Assembly: GCA_022561895.1 (NCBI GenBank)
Contig: JADFQH010000032.1
Location: forward strand, 1 to 14,990
Direction of reading: 5' to 3'
DNA length: 14,990 nucleotides
Origin: Methanobacteriota archaeon
GTDB lineage: Archaea; Halobacteriota; Halobacteria; Halobacteriales; Halalkalicoccaceae
The stretch's first letter is position 1, and each line of letters opens with the position of its first letter. The position numbers and the translations under genes are program-made. Shown one piece after another: positions 4,743-13,069 of the stretch. The notes under the pieces are model-generated. The model was not told the DNA's origin. It saw only the letters and a list, made by a program, of their open reading frames with translations, and made no database searches.

Positions 4743-4890
4743 CTACCTGACCACCTCCGTTCCGTGGTCGCTACTGGATGTTAGCGGTACGTAAGGCACG
4801 ACCAATGTCGGTTGAAGTCGTTTCATGAAGAACAAGACACTGAAACGTTGGTCTTGCAACTAAGTTATCGACCGATAGTAACTCAGTATT

Positions 4891-4920
4891 GATGCTGTAT
4901 CAGTAACGCTTTTTTAAGTG
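4891..4920 (-). promoter_or_regulatory. TATA-linked motif upstream of the HTH-less sensor gene
   Basis: The minus strand reads CACTTAAAAAAGCGTTACTG followed by ATACAGCATC. CTTAAAAAA resembles a haloarchaeal TATA box, and the adjoining core is 18/20 identical to the copy at 4111-4140. Transcription would begin near 4885 and give the 4742 gene a leader of roughly 140 nt. Confidence 0.55.
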
Positions 4921-4936
4921 TTGGCGTGGTCAAGGG

Positions 4937-5632
4937 TTACAACGTTCCGGATCCAGTCGATGACTCCGACAGCAGCTCTGCTAAGAGATGGGCTTCTGCT
5001 CGGCGCAATCGTTCCGAAACCGCGTTTGGCGTTACACCCAACTCCCCGGCAAGCTCCTCCATCGAAACCGTTCGCGGAATATCGAAGTAGCCCACCTCGA
5101 AGGCGGTCGTCATCGTTTCGCGCTGGACCGGCGTCAACGCAGCCAGTGGATTGTACGGCTTGGACCGATAGAGGTCCTGAATGTCCCAGCTGAGTTCCGC
5201 TCCTTCGGTCGCTCGCTGACACGCCTCGATCACTTCGGGCGAGGACGCCCATAAGACGACCGTCCACGAGTCGGCAGTTCCGGTCGCAGTAAGAAGTGTG
5301 AGCTGATCGGCACTCGCTGTCTGGAACGGGCTGGTTGCAGTAAACGTCGTATCGAGGTCGTACAGATGCTGGCCGTTTGCACTGTTCATGTGGTGGATCG
5401 AGTTGACGGTCGGGTCACCCGAACCGTCACTGTCGATGACATCCTGCTCGCTGCTGTTCATACGCAGAACAGAATGGATACTCCCAGCGTTCGTCCGGTA
5501 GGGCCAGAGGGTGCCCGCGAACTGGGGGAACGTCGCCATCGTATTGGCGAAAAAGAGGGCCTCTGCGGGGAGTGTCACTTCGGCGATACAGGCGGCGTTC
5601 AGAGAGTCAATCTGGGGGCTATGGTCAGTCAC
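4937..5632 (-). CDS. HTH_10 family (Bat-type) transcriptional regulator, 231 aa
   Basis: The N-terminal ~155 residues form a divergent sensor-like domain (IAEVTLPAEALFFANTMATF at the start). The C-terminal block from about residue 165 is the HTH_10 domain: ALTPVQRETMTTAFEVGYFD, then IPRTVSMEELAGELGVT and PNAVSERLRRAEAHLL, with the recognition helix in the last segment. HTH_10 proteins are haloarchaeal transcription regulators related to the bacterio-opsin activator Bat. The start is GTG 5632; the frame is closed by a TGA at 5636-5638, and the next in-frame ATG falls inside the sensor domain. A strong TATA box (TATAAAAAA, about 5767-5775) predicts a leader near 110 nt. The gene lies between two paralogues on the same strand, each with its own promoter, so it is probably not in an operon. 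The ligand is unknown. Confidence 0.85.
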   Translation of the reverse strand: MTDHSPQIDSLNAACIAEVTLPAEALFFANTMATFPQFAGTLWPYRTNAGSIHSVLRMNSSEQDVIDSDGSGDPTVNSIHHMNSANGQHLYDLDTTFTATSPFQTASADQLTLLTATGTADSWTVVLWASSPEVIEACQRATEGAELSWDIQDLYRSKPYNPLAALTPVQRETMTTAFEVGYFDIPRTVSMEELAGELGVTPNAVSERLRRAEAHLLAELLSESSTGSGTL

Positions 5633-5746
5633 AGGTCATGGGCGCTTCGAGTCGAACAGGCGTCAGCGATCGACGCCCGTTGGAGTCCAGCTCGTCGGCT
5701 GGAGTGGCACAGGCAGTAGTTAGAGCGGCGGGCGTATGGGTGTGCG

Positions 5747-5775
5747 GCTGTATCAGACACTGTTTTTTATACTCC
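5747..5775 (-). promoter_or_regulatory. promoter motif of the 231-aa HTH_10 gene
   Basis: The minus strand reads GAGTATAAAAAACAGTGTCT, then GATACAGCC. TATAAAAAA is a clear archaeal TATA box, and GTNNCTGATACAGC repeats the core of the copies at 4111-4140 and 4891-4920. On the + strand ACTGTTTTTT (5759-5768) and AAAAACAGT (5796-5804) also form an inverted repeat that spans the TATA box and could act as a terminator for the upstream gene. Confidence 0.65.
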
Positions 5776-5805
5776 GTCTACTAGCCACCACCACTAAAAA
5801 CAGTA

Positions 5806-6474
5806 CTATTGGAGATCAGTGCGGTGTGGCGGGCGCGGGATCGTCAGTGCAGACCGGAACATGTTGGCCTCCCCGCGCCGGATTCGCTCGGAGACGGCGT
5901 TCACCGAGAGATCGAGTTCGGCGGCCACATCACTGAGGGCGCAGTTGCGCGGAACGTCGAAATAGCCCAGTTTGAGGGCAGCGACGATCGCATCACGCTG
6001 GCGCGCACTCATATCGTACTGGGCCAGTTTCGGCGCTTGGATGTCATAGAGCCGCAGTAAGTCGAAGTCGATATCATGGGTATCGCAGTACGACTGAAAA
6101 CTCCCGAGCGACTTGCGGGTCCCAAAGCGGATCTTGAGGAACCATTCGTCCTCCTGGCCGACTGCTTGAACGAGTGCTTCATCGCCGTTCGTGCATCCCG
6201 CCGTCACCATCTGGTGAGTCTTGCCCCACTCGACGTGAAACAGCCCACCGCCGTTGAGGGGGTCGATCAGTCGGAGATTTTCGACGGTTGGATCGGCTGC
6301 TGTGGCCGTCTGGAGCGAGCGCAGACCGTTCCCGCCGACCCAGAGATATGGCATCATCGATCCCGCGATCGGAATGAATCGTTCGAGTTCGAAGCGCAGG
6401 TCAGGTTTTTGGCTCATCGTCTGAGCAAGGACGAAATCGTCGGCTGAAACGTGGAATTCGCCGATAATGCTCAT
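5806..6474 (-). CDS. HTH_10 family (Bat-type) transcriptional regulator, 222 aa
   Basis: The sensor-like N-terminal domain starts SIIGEFHVSADDFVLAQTM, typical of the family, and ends at LLRLYDI. The HTH_10 domain covers about residues 158-210: MSARQRDAIVAALKLGYFDV, then PRNCALSDVAAELDLS and VNAVSERIRRGEANMF. I chose ATG 6474. An upstream in-frame ATG at 6507 would put the TATA box (TGTATATATACA, about 6495-6506) inside the coding region. With that box the transcript is leaderless or nearly so, although GAGGA is also present just before the start. It probably regulates genes nearby or its own paralogues. The three paralogous genes in a row suggest local duplication, though sequence identity between them is low by eye. 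Confidence 0.88.
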   Translation of the reverse strand: MSIIGEFHVSADDFVLAQTMSQKPDLRFELERFIPIAGSMMPYLWVGGNGLRSLQTATAADPTVENLRLIDPLNGGGLFHVEWGKTHQMVTAGCTNGDEALVQAVGQEDEWFLKIRFGTRKSLGSFQSYCDTHDIDFDLLRLYDIQAPKLAQYDMSARQRDAIVAALKLGYFDVPRNCALSDVAAELDLSVNAVSERIRRGEANMFRSALTIPRPPHRTDLQ

Positions 6475-6494
6475 AGTCCTCAATAGGTGCTGGC

Positions 6495-6533
6495 TGTATA
6501 TATACAACTAGCGACTGCGAGGGTATCAGACAT
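6495..6533 (-). promoter_or_regulatory. TATA box and upstream motif of the 222-aa HTH_10 gene
   Basis: TGTATATATACA lies 21-32 nt before ATG 6474, the archaeal TATA position for a nearly leaderless mRNA. TGTCTGATACC (6523-6533) repeats part of the motif seen at the other regulator promoters. Here it lies upstream of the TATA box rather than downstream. Confidence 0.7.
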
Positions 6534-6639
6534 TCGTTATGAGTGGAAAAAGACAGGTTGATCCGACCGGGACTGTCTCTCGGTGCGAACTCGCCGAAAC
6601 ACGAGCGTGTACTATCCCGCGAGGAGCCGCGTGGTGTGT

Positions 6640-6810
6640 CTACGGACTGAGGTTGTACTCGTGGTCGACCATCTTGACTCGCTCGATAGCGTGACCGAAG
6701 ATGAGATAATGATCGATCGCAGCGTGGGAGGCTTCGACCGGGGGATCTGATGTCCCAACGGTTGCTTCCCAGTCACACACACAGCATGTGAGCTTCGTTT
6801 TCTCGCTCAT
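6640..6810 (-). CDS. 56-aa CCHH zinc-finger-like protein
   Basis: The small frame starts at ATG 6810 and ends with TAG at 6640-6642. It encodes MSEKTKLTCCVCDWEATVG, then a middle acidic part and AAIDHYLIFGHAIERVKMVD. Cys9/Cys10 and Cys12 with His38 and His44 give a CxxC...H-x5-H pattern like a single zinc finger. The loop between the metal pairs is longer than in classic C2H2 fingers. A TATA-like stretch (ATAATTAG, about 6831-6838) lies about 25 nt before the start, and there is no SD, so the transcript is probably leaderless. Such tiny zinc-finger proteins are common in haloarchaea, and most are uncharacterised. It may bind DNA, RNA or protein. Length, start context and metal-ligand pattern make it a real gene. 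Confidence 0.75.
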   Translation of the reverse strand: MSEKTKLTCCVCDWEATVGTSDPPVEASHAAIDHYLIFGHAIERVKMVDHEYNLSP

Positions 6811-6969
6811 GCTCGTTATTAGAGCGTGAACTAATTATGATTGTTGCTGTATAGATGAGGGTGCATAGAGATCGCCGAAAACGACCGAAAGGAGCATACG
6901 ATTCAGTAGGTATCTTCTAAATGATATATACTTGCGTCGTGGCCAGTTGTTCGATCGCAGGGCGATTCA

Positions 6970-7668
6970 CTATTCGATCGTTTGCAACACCGGAATTTCC
7001 TCGACCCGTTCCGCAGAAAGTAGTGACCAGTCGATCCCCGCCGGTTTCTCCCCTCCTTCTGTCCGAACCACGCGCTCGGGCGTAACGAGCAGATCCATCG
7101 GTACGTCGTGCGGACCCGGCTCGGATGCGTTTTCTATCACCTGAATCTCGTGAATCGTACTCGCCGTCGGGGTGTCGTTGCCCACGCGATCGAACTCGCG
7201 GAGAACGGCGAATTCGAGATCCGAGTAGCCCTCACCCTTGCCGATCCGCGCTCCGGATTCGGTCACGGCCACACTGCCCGAGACCACGAGATCGATCTCG
7301 GGCATCTCGTCGGGCCCCGTCGGTACGCCGTGCTTCGCCACCCCTGAGACCGTCGTTGCCTCGTCGATATCGCTGACCTCTGCGGGATCGAGTTCGAGAA
7401 ACGGTGTTTCGCTCTTCAGGCGGGGCTGGGCCATATAGAGGGTCTTTTCCTCGCGGAGTGCGCGCCTGCGAACCGGAAGCTGTGGGGCGTCGGGGTTCGC
7501 CTTCACCGTTTCTGCCCGCTTCCATTCGGGCTGTTCGGCGAGGCGCTCGGCCGCGTCCGCCGCTCCCTCGAAGTTCGGAATCCGGCCGTGGGGCGGAAAT
7601 GGGAATCGGGCGATTCCTTCGGTTTCGAGCGCGTCCCAGATCCGTTCTCTGCAATCCTGTTTATCCAT
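6970..7668 (-). CDS. 5-formyltetrahydrofolate cyclo-ligase family protein
   Basis: The 232-aa protein matches the haloarchaeal branch of the 5-FTHF cyclo-ligase (MTHFS-like) fold. The N-terminal helix begins DKQDCRERIWDALE. The pattern PHGRIPNFEGAADAAERL and the nucleotide-binding-like GARIGKGEGYSDLEFAVL (about 150-167) are characteristic. Classical enzymes convert 5-formyl-THF to 5,10-methenyl-THF with ATP. The archaeal members are often annotated only by family, and the exact substrate is not proven. The start is ATG 7668; a nine-residue upstream extension to 7695 looks like a shadow of the promoter region. It is divergent from the cupin gene with 84 bp between starts. No clear TATA box is seen for it. 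Confidence 0.85.
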   Translation of the reverse strand: MDKQDCRERIWDALETEGIARFPFPPHGRIPNFEGAADAAERLAEQPEWKRAETVKANPDAPQLPVRRRALREEKTLYMAQPRLKSETPFLELDPAEVSDIDEATTVSGVAKHGVPTGPDEMPEIDLVVSGSVAVTESGARIGKGEGYSDLEFAVLREFDRVGNDTPTASTIHEIQVIENASEPGPHDVPMDLLVTPERVVRTEGGEKPAGIDWSLLSAERVEEIPVLQTIE

Positions 7669-7717
7669 GCGAGGAGTTCGGGAAACCTGAGGCAAAACGC
7701 CGCCGATCCAAAGCGGA

Positions 7718-7730
7718 TGATGTATTTAGC
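7718..7730 (+). promoter_or_regulatory. TATA box of the cupin gene
   Basis: ATGTATTTAGC is centred about 28 nt before ATG 7753, the spacing expected for a leaderless haloarchaeal transcript. This supports 7753 rather than the longer upstream frame as the start. Confidence 0.6.
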
Positions 7731-7752
7731 GCTGGCAGTCGAACAACGCCAC

Positions 7753-8124
7753 ATGCCAGCAATATACAGCACCATCGATGTCGAAACCGCAGAACGCACG
7801 CAGTCCTCATCGTCGGGGACGAACCATGTGGACCTCGTTTCCGAACTCGGGTGTACCGAGATGCGCCCCCGCGTATGGGACCTCTCGCCGGGCGACGCGA
7901 TGAGCTATCATCGCCAGCGAGAACAAGAGGAGTTCTACTACGTGCTTTCGGGACCTGCTAGAATCAGAATCGGCGAAGAGATCCACGATATACCTGAAGA
8001 AACGGCACTCAGAATCCCACCCGAAACCCCGAGACAGATCATCAACGACACTGACGACGACCACCGCTGGCTCGTCGTCGGTGCGCCCGCAGTCGAAAAC
8101 GACGGCGAACTGGTCGAGGAGTGA
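7753..8124 (+). CDS. small cupin-domain protein, 123 aa
   Basis: A single cupin barrel is visible. GDAMSYHRQREQEEFYYVLS (about 54-73) corresponds to cupin motif 1, with His60 and Glu64/67 region residues as possible metal ligands. IPPETPRQIIND (about 95-106) corresponds to motif 2, where the usual His is replaced by Arg, so metal binding may be weak or lost. Cupins of this size serve as isomerases, dioxygenases or sugar/ligand binders, and I cannot tell which applies. The start ATG 7753 follows a TATA box. Its stop overlaps the ATG of the zinc-ribbon gene by one base (TGATG), so the two are translated together. The longer frame from 7588 is the antisense of the cyclo-ligase gene. Confidence 0.8.
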   Translation: MPAIYSTIDVETAERTQSSSSGTNHVDLVSELGCTEMRPRVWDLSPGDAMSYHRQREQEEFYYVLSGPARIRIGEEIHDIPEETALRIPPETPRQIINDTDDDHRWLVVGAPAVENDGELVEE

Positions 8125-8330
8125 TGGACGAGAAGCGCTGTCCTGACTGTGGCGTGGGGATGAGCGAAGGAACGCTGATCGGTTCGCCAAACCGAGAGAC
8201 AGTCCAGTTGCGGACCGACGAGGCGGCTGGCGGTGTGCTCGGAACGCTCGGAGTCAAGGAGGCGCTTTCGATTGATTCGTGGGCCTGCCCCGAGTGCGGG
8301 CTGGTTCGGCTGTACGCCGACGCGGAGTAG
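8124..8330 (+). CDS. small zinc-ribbon protein, 68 aa
   Basis: Two CPxCG knuckles, CPDCG (6-10) and CPECG (54-58), frame the protein and would bind one zinc as a zinc ribbon. The middle (about 20-45) has a Gly-rich segment EAAGGVLGTLGVKEALS. ATG 8124 shares its first base with the stop codon of the cupin gene. It ends 48 bp before mutS, so read-through into mutS is possible. The family is common in haloarchaea as small proteins of unknown function. Nothing in it indicates a role in mismatch repair beyond its position. Confidence 0.8.
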   Translation: MDEKRCPDCGVGMSEGTLIGSPNRETVQLRTDEAAGGVLGTLGVKEALSIDSWACPECGLVRLYADAE

Positions 8331-8378
8331 TCGAGATGAACCCAACACCGTTTTGGTTCCCACGGACGAGATCCAGCT

Positions 8379-11126
8379 ATGACAGAGGGCGGAATCGTCG
8401 GGGAGTTTCTTGCGTTGAAAGAGGAGACTGACGCCGATCTGCTGGCGATGCAGTGTGGGGATTTTTATGAATTCTTTGCCGAGGACGCCGAGTTCGTCGC
8501 CGAGAAACTCGACCTTCGAGTCTCGGAAAAATCCTCGCACGGCTCGTCGTACCCGATGGCGGGCGTGCCGCTTTCGGAGCTGACGCCGTATCTCAAAGCG
8601 CTGGTCGAGCGAGGCTATCGGGTGGCGGTCGCGGATCAGTACGAAACTTCTAGTGGGTATGCCCGCGAGATCACGCGCGTGGCGACGCCCGGAACCCTCA
8701 TCGAAACGACTGACGAAGACGCGCGCTATCTCGCAGGGATCGTCCGCGTTTCCGAGAACTGTTATGGGCTGGCGTTCGCGGAAGTCACTACCGGCCAGTT
8801 CCTCATCACGCGAGTGGAAGGGACCGATGCTACCGCTCGCGCGATCACGGAGTGCTACCGGTACGATCCCGTGGAGATCCTGCCGGGCCCCGATCTACGG
8901 GACGATGAGGAGTTTCTCGACATGCTCTCGGAGCGAACGGACGGAGAGGTGACGATCTATGAGAAAAACGCCTTCGCGCCCGGTGCGGCAACCCATCGTA
9001 CCAGAGAGCAGTTCGGTCGCGAAACAGTGGCGAGTCTCGGCCTGGAATCCGAGGGCGCGGAGGTCCGGGCGGCGGGTGCGGTGCTCGCGTACGTCGAGGA
9101 AACGGGATTGGGCGTCCTGCCGTCGATGACGCGCCTTCGGCCGTATCATGCGGACGATTTCGTCTCGTGTGACGTGACCACCCAGCGGAACCTCGAACTC
9201 ACGGAGACGATGACCGGGAGAGGGCAGTCGCTTTTCGAAACGGTCGATCACACGGTCACGAGCGCCGGTGGCAGATTGTTGAAGGAATGGCTCTCTCGAC
9301 CCCGGCGCTCGCTCGGGGAGCTACACCGCCGACAAGAGTGTGTAGCCGCACTCGGAGAACGCGCGCTCGCCCGCGAGGACTGTCGAGAGCTGCTTTCGAG
9401 TTCCTACGATGCAGAACGCCTCGCGAGCCGCGCGACCCATGGCAGCGCAGACGCCCACGCACTGTTGCAGGTGCACGATACGCTCGGTGTGCTCCCCGAT
9501 CTCGCGGACCTCATCGCAGGCGATGATCGGCTTGCTGAGTCCCCGCTTATGAACATCATCGAACGCCCCGACCGCAGCAGTGCGGCAGAGCTCCGCGAAG
9601 CGCTTGAGGACGCGCTCGCAGAAGACCCACCGAAAACTCTCAGGGAGGGCGGACTGATCGAGCGGGGCTACAACGAGGAGCTGGACGAGCTGATCGAGCG
9701 CCACGAGGCGGCCTTGGAATGGATCGACACGCTCGGAAAGCGAGAAAAAAGCAGTCATGGAATCACCCACCTACAGGTCGACCGTAACAAGACCGATGGC
9801 TACTACATCCAAGTCGGAAAGAGCGACGCGGATTCAGTGCCGGAGGAGTATCGGCAGGTAAAGCAGCTCAAGAACTCGGTACGATTCACTACAGAGGCGC
9901 TCGAAGAACGCGAGCGCGAGATCCTCAGACTCGAAGAGGGGCGCGGCGAACTCGAATACGAACTGTTCTGCGAACTCCGCGAGCGCGTCACCGAGCGCGC
10001 GAGTTTGCTACAGGACGTCGGACGAGCGATCGCCGAGATCGATTCTCTCACTAGCCTCGCGACCCACGCCATCGAGAACCGGTGGACCCGCCCCGCCTTA
10101 GAGGATTCGCGCGCGCTCGACATCGAGGCGGGTCGTCACCCGGTCGTCGAACAAGGTACAGAGTTCGTCCCGAACGACCTCTCGCTCGACGAGAATCGGG
10201 AGTTCCTGATCGTCACCGGCCCGAACATGTCCGGGAAGTCCACTTACATGCGTCAAGCCGCGCTGATCGTCCTTCTGGCGCAGGTGGGAAGCTTCGTCCC
10301 CGCAGAGCGCGCCCGGATCGGTCTCGTCGATGGAATTTACACTCGGGTGGGCGCACTCGACGAACTCGCACAGGGACGTTCGACGTTCATGGTCGAGATG
10401 CAGGAGCTCTCGAACATTCTTCATTCAGCGACAGAAAATTCGCTGGTGATTCTCGATGAAGTAGGGAGAGGAACCGCGACCTACGACGGCATCTCGATTG
10501 CGTGGGCGACGACGGAGTATCTGCACAACGAAACACGGGCGAAAACCCTCTTTGCGACTCACTACCACGAGCTGACGACGCTTGCCGATCATTTAGCGCG
10601 AGTCGAGAACGTCCACGTCGCCGTCGCCGGCGAACCGTCGTCGCCGGCTACCAGCGGGACGGAGTCCCGCGCGGTGGACAATAGCGGAGACGTTCGCGGG
10701 AGCGGAGCTCCCGCGAGCCAGGCGGAAAGGGATCGCACTTCCGGCGATGGAGTGACGTTCCTGCGGACGATCCGTGAGGGAGCGACGGATCGCTCGTATG
10801 GGGTGCACGTTGCGGATCTGGCGGGGGTTCCCGAACCCGTCGTTTCGCGTTCGGGTGAGGTTCTCGACCGCCTGCGCGAGGAGAAGGCGATCGAGGCGAA
10901 AGGAAGTGGTTCAGGGACTCAGCAGGTCGTTTTCGACGTGGGGTCGGGTCGGATGAAGGCGGCGTCGGACGGCGGGGACGCGGACTCAACGGTGGGCGAG
11001 GCCGAGAACATTGATCCCGAGACCGAAGCGGTTCTCAGGGAGCTTTCGGGTCTCGAACTCGCGGACGTCTCGCCGGTAGAACTGATGACGCGGGTTCAGG
11101 AGTGGCAAGGGAGGATGAAAGAATGA
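8379..11126 (+). CDS. mutS: DNA mismatch repair protein MutS
   Basis: At 915 aa this is a full MutS. The mismatch-reading motif is GDFYE (27-31, Phe29-x-Glu31). Connector, lever and clamp domains follow (about 120-580). The ATPase has Walker A GPNMSGKST (614-622), Walker B LVILDEVGRG (689-698) and the signature FATHYHELT further on. MutS recognises mismatches and small loops as a dimer and calls in MutL. Residues about 748-784, between HVAVAGEP and GVTFLRTI, are a low-complexity acidic/Ser/Gly insert absent from typical MutS. Its DNA contains two perfect hairpins (10654-10670 and 10695-10715). The gene overlaps mutL by 4 nt. The start at ATG 8379 (MTEGGIVGEFLALK) matches the usual N-terminus. 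No clear TATA box is present, so it may rely on the cupin promoter. Confidence 0.98.
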   Translation: MTEGGIVGEFLALKEETDADLLAMQCGDFYEFFAEDAEFVAEKLDLRVSEKSSHGSSYPMAGVPLSELTPYLKALVERGYRVAVADQYETSSGYAREITRVATPGTLIETTDEDARYLAGIVRVSENCYGLAFAEVTTGQFLITRVEGTDATARAITECYRYDPVEILPGPDLRDDEEFLDMLSERTDGEVTIYEKNAFAPGAATHRTREQFGRETVASLGLESEGAEVRAAGAVLAYVEETGLGVLPSMTRLRPYHADDFVSCDVTTQRNLELTETMTGRGQSLFETVDHTVTSAGGRLLKEWLSRPRRSLGELHRRQECVAALGERALAREDCRELLSSSYDAERLASRATHGSADAHALLQVHDTLGVLPDLADLIAGDDRLAESPLMNIIERPDRSSAAELREALEDALAEDPPKTLREGGLIERGYNEELDELIERHEAALEWIDTLGKREKSSHGITHLQVDRNKTDGYYIQVGKSDADSVPEEYRQVKQLKNSVRFTTEALEEREREILRLEEGRGELEYELFCELRERVTERASLLQDVGRAIAEIDSLTSLATHAIENRWTRPALEDSRALDIEAGRHPVVEQGTEFVPNDLSLDENREFLIVTGPNMSGKSTYMRQAALIVLLAQVGSFVPAERARIGLVDGIYTRVGALDELAQGRSTFMVEMQELSNILHSATENSLVILDEVGRGTATYDGISIAWATTEYLHNETRAKTLFATHYHELTTLADHLARVENVHVAVAGEPSSPATSGTESRAVDNSGDVRGSGAPASQAERDRTSGDGVTFLRTIREGATDRSYGVHVADLAGVPEPVVSRSGEVLDRLREEKAIEAKGSGSGTQQVVFDVGSGRMKAASDGGDADSTVGEAENIDPETEAVLRELSGLELADVSPVELMTRVQEWQGRMKE
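10654..10715. repeat. pair of GCGGGA-GGA-TCCCGC hairpins inside mutS
   Basis: GCGGGAC-GGA-GTCCCGC (10654-10670) and CGCGGGAGC-GGA-GCTCCCGCG (10695-10715) are perfect inverted repeats with the same GGA spacer and nearly the same arms, 24 bp apart. They lie within the segment coding the extra residues of MutS and keep the reading frame. They look like short palindromic repeats that have inserted or expanded in the linker. Confidence 0.8.
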
Positions 11127-13069
11127 GCGATACGGAGAACGGCGAAGAGTTCACGAACGAGATCCGGGCGCTCGATTCCCAGACGATCGATAAGATCGCT
11201 GCGGGCGAGGTGGTCGAGCGACCCGCTTCAGTCGTAAAGGAGCTTGTCGAAAACAGCCTCGACGCGGGAGCCTCGGCGATCACCGTCGAGGTCGATTCGG
11301 GTGGGATCGACCGGATTCGCGTCGTCGACGACGGGGTCGGAATGAACGAATCGGCGGTCAGAAAAGCGGTCCAACAGCACACCACGAGTAAACTACGGAG
11401 TATCTCGGATCTGGACGGCGGTATCAGCACCTTGGGATTCCGCGGCGAGGCGCTCTACACCATCGGTGCGGTCTCTCGGCTCACCATTACGACCGAAGCA
11501 CGCGGTGAGGAGACGGGAACGAAACTCACCCTCAGAGGAAGTACGGTCGAAGCCTGCGATCCGGCGGGCTGTCCGGTCGGGACCGCCATCGAGGTGACGG
11601 ATCTCTTCTATAACACACCGGCCAGAAAAAAGTACCTCAAACGCGAGCCGACCGAGTTCGATCACGTCAACACCGTCGTCACGCGGTATGCGCTCGCGAA
11701 CCCCGGCGTTCGGTTCGCACTCGAACACGATGGCAGGGAAGTGTTTTCCACTACGGGACAGGGCGATCTTCAGTCCGCGATTCTCTCGCTCTACGGCCGA
11801 GAGGTCGCCCGCTCGATGGTTGCTATCGATTGCCTCGCAGAGGGACCGCTGGAAGGGATTTCGGGCTACGTGAGCGATCCCGAGACGACGCGGGCGAGTC
11901 CGACCTACATCTCGACGTACGTCAATGGACGATACGTCCGTTCTGGAGTCATCCGGAACGCGATCATCGAGGCCTACGGCACGCAGCTCGCACCGAGTCG
12001 GTATCCCTTTGCCGTTCTCGATCTCGACGTTCCGCCGGGGACTGTAGATGTAAACGTCCATCCTCGAAAGATGGAGGTCAGGTTCGGCGAGGAACGGGAG
12101 ATCAACGCGCAGATCGAGGAAAGAGTAAGGGAGACGTTGCTCGAACAGGGGTTGATCCGTACGTCGGCTCCGCGCGGGCGCTCGACACCCGAGGAGACAA
12201 CGATTGCGCCCGAGGCGGAGGAAACGGTGGAAACAGAACGGGAGGCTGAATCTGAGGGCGGTTCCTCGGCGGATGAACGGTCCGCTTCAAGCAGCCCGCC
12301 GACAAACTACACCGCCCACAGCGCTTCTAGTGGAATCGACGAACTACGCGATACGGAGCGGTCGACGGAGGCGAGCGGAGCACACGCGGAGAGCGAAAAC
12401 CGCCGATTTTCGGCCCCGACGGCACAAACGACGTTCGGTGAGCCCGAGGACAGTGGGTATACACGACTTCCGGATCTCCGGGTACTCGGCCAGCTTCACG
12501 ATACTTTCGTCGTCTGTGAGAGCAACGAGGGGCTGGTTCTTATCGACCAGCACGCCGCCGACGAGCGGGTCCATTACGAACAGCTCTCGGAAAAGCTTGC
12601 GGGCGAGACGGCGACACAGACGCTCGTCTCCCCGGTCGAGATCGAACTCACGGCACGCGAGATAGCGCTGTTCGAGGCCTACGAGGAGGCACTGGCTCAT
12701 CTGGGATTTGCCGCGACGCGCGAGGAGGGAGTCGTCCGCGTGAGGACCGTCCCGGCCATCTTCGACACGACGCTTTCGCCTGAACTCCTGCGGGACGCAC
12801 TCTCGGAATGTCTCTCGGGCGATCCCGGCGACACAGTTGAGGCGACCGTCGACGCACTCGTGGGAGATCTCGCGTGCCATCCCGCTGTCACTGGCAACAC
12901 CTCGCTTACGGATGGCTCCGTAGTGGAGCTCCTTTCGACACTCGACGACTGTGAGAACCCCTATGCCTGTCCGCACGGACGGCCGACGATGATCCGAATC
13001 GACGGCGAGGAGCTTTCCGGTCGCTTCGAGCGCGACTACCCAGGACACACCGAGCGCCGGAACGATTAG
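11123..13069 (+). CDS. mutL: DNA mismatch repair protein MutL with endonuclease motif
   Basis: The N-terminal GHKL ATPase is complete: ENSLDAGAS (43-51, with catalytic Glu43), DDGVGM (69-74) and TLGFRGEAL (103-111). A long acidic, Ser/Glu-rich linker follows (about 350-450). The C-terminal domain carries the metal-dependent endonuclease motif DQHA-x2-E-x4-E (DQHAADERVHYE, 475-486), with supporting ACHP (584-587) and CPHGRP (616-621). This places it with nicking MutL proteins, which cut the daughter strand, rather than with E. coli MutL, which depends on MutH. ATG 11123 overlaps the mutS stop in ATGA, so translation is coupled. An upstream GTG at 11102 only extends into mutS. The stop overlaps the stop of a convergent small gene by 3 bases. 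At 648 aa the length is usual. Confidence 0.98.
   Translation: MSDTENGEEFTNEIRALDSQTIDKIAAGEVVERPASVVKELVENSLDAGASAITVEVDSGGIDRIRVVDDGVGMNESAVRKAVQQHTTSKLRSISDLDGGISTLGFRGEALYTIGAVSRLTITTEARGEETGTKLTLRGSTVEACDPAGCPVGTAIEVTDLFYNTPARKKYLKREPTEFDHVNTVVTRYALANPGVRFALEHDGREVFSTTGQGDLQSAILSLYGREVARSMVAIDCLAEGPLEGISGYVSDPETTRASPTYISTYVNGRYVRSGVIRNAIIEAYGTQLAPSRYPFAVLDLDVPPGTVDVNVHPRKMEVRFGEEREINAQIEERVRETLLEQGLIRTSAPRGRSTPEETTIAPEAEETVETEREAESEGGSSADERSASSSPPTNYTAHSASSGIDELRDTERSTEASGAHAESENRRFSAPTAQTTFGEPEDSGYTRLPDLRVLGQLHDTFVVCESNEGLVLIDQHAADERVHYEQLSEKLAGETATQTLVSPVEIELTAREIALFEAYEEALAHLGFAATREEGVVRVRTVPAIFDTTLSPELLRDALSECLSGDPGDTVEATVDALVGDLACHPAVTGNTSLTDGSVVELLSTLDDCENPYACPHGRPTMIRIDGEELSGRFERDYPGHTERRND

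Noticed and set aside
5366..5719. 117-codon + strand frame in the regulator region
   Set aside because: It is antisense to the HTH_10 gene and its promoter, without RBS, TATA box or domain.
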